Below, piece after piece: positions 5,443 through 6,889 of a stretch of DNA of 6,889 bases (the first letter of the stretch is position 1; each line of letters opens with the position of its first letter). This stretch comes from RYN-433 sp036558265 (GTDB lineage Bacteria > Planctomycetota > Phycisphaerae > Tepidisphaerales > Tepidisphaeraceae). The stretch spans positions 1 through 6,889 of the forward strand of contig DATBFY010000302.1 of assembly GCA_036558265.1 (NCBI GenBank), read 5' to 3'. A model generated the notes under the pieces. That model ran no database searches, was not told the origin of the DNA, and saw nothing but the letters and a program-made list of their open reading frames with translations. Made by a program: the position numbers and the translations under genes.

Positions 5443-5456
5443 CACGGCGCGCCGTG
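5443..5456. repeat. 14-bp palindrome downstream of metF
   Basis: CACGGCGCGCCGTG is a perfect palindrome about 33 nt after the metF stop (read on the minus strand). It could form a small hairpin, but there is no U-tract. In GC-rich sequence palindromes of this size are not rare. Confidence 0.35.
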
Positions 5457-5462
5457 ATCTGT

Positions 5463-5486
5463 TTCATCCTTCCCCCTTCATCCTTC
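5463..5486. repeat. Short direct repeat TTCATCCTTC x2
   Basis: TTCATCCTTC is present at 5463-5472 and 5477-5486 (period 14, spacer CCCC), just after the metF stop codon. Such TTCATCC-type runs are common in intergenic DNA of planctomycetes (from memory). The role is unknown. Confidence 0.5.
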
Positions 5487-5488
5487 GA

Positions 5489-6373
5489 TTACGCCGCGTG
5501 CTTGGGCTGCAGCGCCTTGACGATCTGCACCGTCGCCTTCGAGCGGTTGAGGGTGTAGAAGTGGATCCCCTCGCAGCCGTTGGCTAAGAGGTCCTTGCAC
5601 TGGGCGGTGGCGTAATCGACGCCGGCCGAGTGGACGGCCTCGGGGTCGCTCTCCAGGGCTTCGAGCCTGGTGAGCAGCGGGTGGGGGATCTTGCTGCCGC
5701 ACATCGACACGAACCGCTTGATCTGCCCGACGTTGAGGATCGGCATGATGCCGGCGACGATCGGCACCTTGATCCCCATCGAGCGGGCGCGGTCGCGGAA
5801 GCGGTAGAAGTCGGCGTTGTCGAAAAAGAGCTGCGTGACGACGAAATCGGCCCCATTATCCGCCTTGCGCTGCAGGTGCTCCATGTCGCGCGTGAGGTTC
5901 AGGCACTGGGGGTGGCCTTCCGGATACCCGGCGACCCCGACGCATACCTCCTGGCCCCCCTGCCGGTTGCGGATGAAGTGGACAAGGGCGTCCGCGTTGG
6001 CAAAGCCCCCCTGGGTGGCGACGAACGTCGTCTGCCCCGCGGGCGGGTCGCCGCGCAGCGCGAGCACGTTGTGGATGCCGGCGGCCCAGAGGTCGTCGAG
6101 AATCCTGCCGATCTCGTCGGCGGTGTGGCCGACGCAGGTCAGGTGGGCCATGGAGCGGATTTTGAGCTCGTTCTGGATGCGGCTGGTCAGCTCGAGGGTC
6201 TTGGCGCGGGTGGAGCCGCCGGCGCCATAGGTCACGCTGACGTAGGAGGGCTTGAGGGCGTGCAGCTCGCCGATGGCCTGGTAAAGCTGGGCCCAACCGG
6301 CCTCGTTCTTCGGGGGGAAGAACTCGAAGGAGATTGTAGGGAGGCCGAGGTTAAAGAGGCGGTCGATGCGCAT
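5489..6373 (-). CDS. metF: Methylenetetrahydrofolate reductase
   Basis: This 294-aa protein has almost the length of E. coli MetF (296 aa). It reduces 5,10-methylene-THF to 5-methyl-THF with NAD(P)H, using FAD, in the cytosol, and so feeds methionine synthase. A TIM-barrel enzyme, it shows the family landmarks in order: SFEFFPPK (15-22) with the catalytic Glu at 17, the position of E. coli Glu28; YVSVTYGAGGSTR (44-56); ALRGDPP (105-111) with flavin-modulating Asp109, the position of E. coli Asp120; a DFVVTQLFFD strand (176-185) with Gln181, the position of E. coli Gln183; and VPIVAGIMPI (203-212). The ATG at 6373 follows AAGGA (6383-6387, complement) at 9-nt spacing. The longer frame up to 6556 crosses a strong hairpin and lacks conserved sequence, so it is rejected. 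The leader is short, and no SAM- or SAH-riboswitch-like structure was found. No met gene is nearby. Confidence 0.97.
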   Translation of the reverse strand: MRIDRLFNLGLPTISFEFFPPKNEAGWAQLYQAIGELHALKPSYVSVTYGAGGSTRAKTLELTSRIQNELKIRSMAHLTCVGHTADEIGRILDDLWAAGIHNVLALRGDPPAGQTTFVATQGGFANADALVHFIRNRQGGQEVCVGVAGYPEGHPQCLNLTRDMEHLQRKADNGADFVVTQLFFDNADFYRFRDRARSMGIKVPIVAGIMPILNVGQIKRFVSMCGSKIPHPLLTRLEALESDPEAVHSAGVDYATAQCKDLLANGCEGIHFYTLNRSKATVQIVKALQPKHAA

Positions 6374-6407
6374 GTCCAGACGTCCTTGGGTTGGGAGCAC
6401 TGAAGCA

Positions 6408-6435
6408 ATTATCGGCCGGTTTTGCCAGGGAACAA
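6408..6435 (-). promoter_or_regulatory. Candidate metF promoter
   Basis: On the minus strand GATAAT (6413-6408) is a good -10 box (5 of 6) and TTGTTC (6435-6430) a weak -35, 16 nt apart. Transcription would begin near 6400, leaving a leader of under 30 nt that contains the Shine-Dalgarno. This is consistent with constitutive expression and leaves no room for a riboswitch. Confidence 0.4.
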
Positions 6436-6538
6436 GCATGAGGAAGGGAAAAGCGAGGGCGAAAGGATGGGGCATAGTCCGCCCCGACGGCAGGGTGACC
6501 TGAAAGGGCAAGTGGTGCACACCCCCGCGCGCGCTTGA

Positions 6539-6569
6539 AGGGCATGCCTCTGTCAAGGAGGCATGCCCT
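6539..6569 (-). terminator. Perfect 12-bp hairpin downstream of the mini-Hcp gene
   Basis: AGGGCATGCCTC (6539-6550) and its complement GAGGCATGCCCT (6558-6569) enclose a 7-nt loop. The hairpin lies 36 nt downstream of the TAA at 6605-6607 and upstream of the metF promoter, the right place for a terminator on the minus strand. There is no real U-tract (TTCAAG follows), so termination may be inefficient, or this may be an intergenic repeat element with transcript-stabilising effect. A short (CG)4C tract (6526-6534) lies just beyond it. Confidence 0.6.
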
Positions 6570-6604
6570 GGGTTGTGCGACGACAGGCTTGCCGGGAACG
6601 GGGC

Positions 6605-6832
6605 TTACAGGCCGATGAGGATGGCGATGATGCCGTTGGTCGCGCCCGGGTTGGTGGGGGTGCTGCTGGTCATTGAGGAGTACTTGTATTCGATCTTGGT
6701 GAAGTTGAGGCTCAGGGACTCGGTCGGGGCGGTCGGGGCTGGGGCGCTGTAGGCGGTGGCGCTCATCATGGCGCGGCCTTCGAGGGATTCGATCATGGAG
6801 GCGGACGGGTGGATGTTCTGGGTTCGACGCAT
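6605..6832 (-). CDS. 75-aa protein with planctomycete N-terminal motif and Hcp-like terminal strand
   Basis: Residues 12-25 (SMIESLEGRAMMSA) are the planctomycete 'LE-R-LMSA' signature found at the start of many of their extracellular proteins. Residues 36-50 (PTESLSLNFTKIEYKY region) closely resemble the last beta-strand of Hcp-type tube proteins (consensus 'PTES-SLNF-KIE-KY'). The rest of the Hcp barrel (some 100-130 residues) is absent. The tail is Ser/Thr/Pro/Asn-rich and ends in NGIIAILIGL. It may be a remnant or internally deleted Hcp-like gene, or a distinct small secreted protein that borrowed the strand. The Hcp resemblance is from memory of family sequences. The ATG at 6832 has AAGGA (6840-6844, complement) at 7-nt spacing, and the frame is intact to TAA, so it looks expressed. 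A hairpin follows it. Confidence 0.7.
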   Translation of the reverse strand: MRRTQNIHPSASMIESLEGRAMMSATAYSAPAPTAPTESLSLNFTKIEYKYSSMTSSTPTNPGATNGIIAILIGL

Positions 6833-6889
6833 GGGGGTTTCCTTTCGTTTGAGGGCGATTGTGTTGACGCCGATGGGACGGGAGGTGGG

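Noticed and set aside
5630..6403. A 257-codon plus-strand open frame opposite metF
   Set aside because: It is the reverse complement of metF, whose family motifs are unambiguous.
6374..6556. N-terminal extension of MetF to 6556
   Set aside because: It crosses the 12-bp hairpin and the candidate promoter. The conserved SFEFFPPK region is at the usual distance from the ATG at 6373, which has its own Shine-Dalgarno.
6374..6604. SAM or SAH riboswitch upstream of metF
   Set aside because: No recognisable conserved core was seen, and the candidate promoter leaves a leader of under 30 nt.

Overview
The window looks like a piece of a high-GC planctomycete chromosome (Planctomycetota, probably class Phycisphaerae). 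Two protein signatures support this. The first is the C-terminal zinc ribbon C-x2-C-GYDLRASPDRCPEC-G in the partial gene at the left edge, a motif that recurs in membrane-anchored planctomycete proteins. The second is the N-terminal IESLEGRAMMSA motif in the last gene, the planctomycete 'LE-R-LMSA' export-associated signature. The assignment to class is inference. No phage, transposase, CRISPR, rRNA or tRNA signal was found.

Layout, left to right. 3-428 (+) is the 3' end of a membrane/zinc-ribbon protein. It converges on a DUF488-like gene (572-943, -), and a long stem-loop lies between them. A 278-nt AT-rich divergent region with several dyads leads to a secreted hypothetical protein (1222-1887, +). 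A 281-nt leader region then precedes an RRM RNA-binding protein with an RGG/Gly-Tyr tail (2169-2555, +), which ends in the clearest intrinsic terminator of the window (2588-2620). After it come three closely spaced plus-strand genes: a 149-aa conserved protein of the family usually auto-labelled 'ADP-ribosylation/crystallin J1' (2775-3224), a SUKH/SMI1-KNR4-like protein (3275-3925) and a 79-aa two-helix membrane protein (3966-4205). These converge on a secreted coiled-coil protein with a Gly/Trp/Tyr-rich tail (4234-5199, -). A repeat-rich intergenic region (about 5298-5486) follows, then metF, methylenetetrahydrofolate reductase (5489-6373, -), a strong 12-bp hairpin (6539-6569), and a 75-aa protein (6605-6832, -) that joins the planctomycete N-terminal motif to what looks like the last beta-strand of an Hcp-type protein.

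Functionally this is mostly a mosaic of independently transcribed genes. metF is the only gene with an assured metabolic role (one-carbon/methionine), and the RRM gene is a confident RNA-binding protein. The best candidate for an undescribed unit is the three-gene cluster 2775-4205: an uncharacterised, possibly ART-fold protein, a SUKH protein (a superfamily rich in immunity proteins) and a small membrane protein. It lies between a terminator with an operator-like dyad and a convergent gene. The evidence is gene order, spacing and family membership only, so it is a hypothesis. The mini-Hcp protein and the structured intergenic repeats are the other points worth checking.
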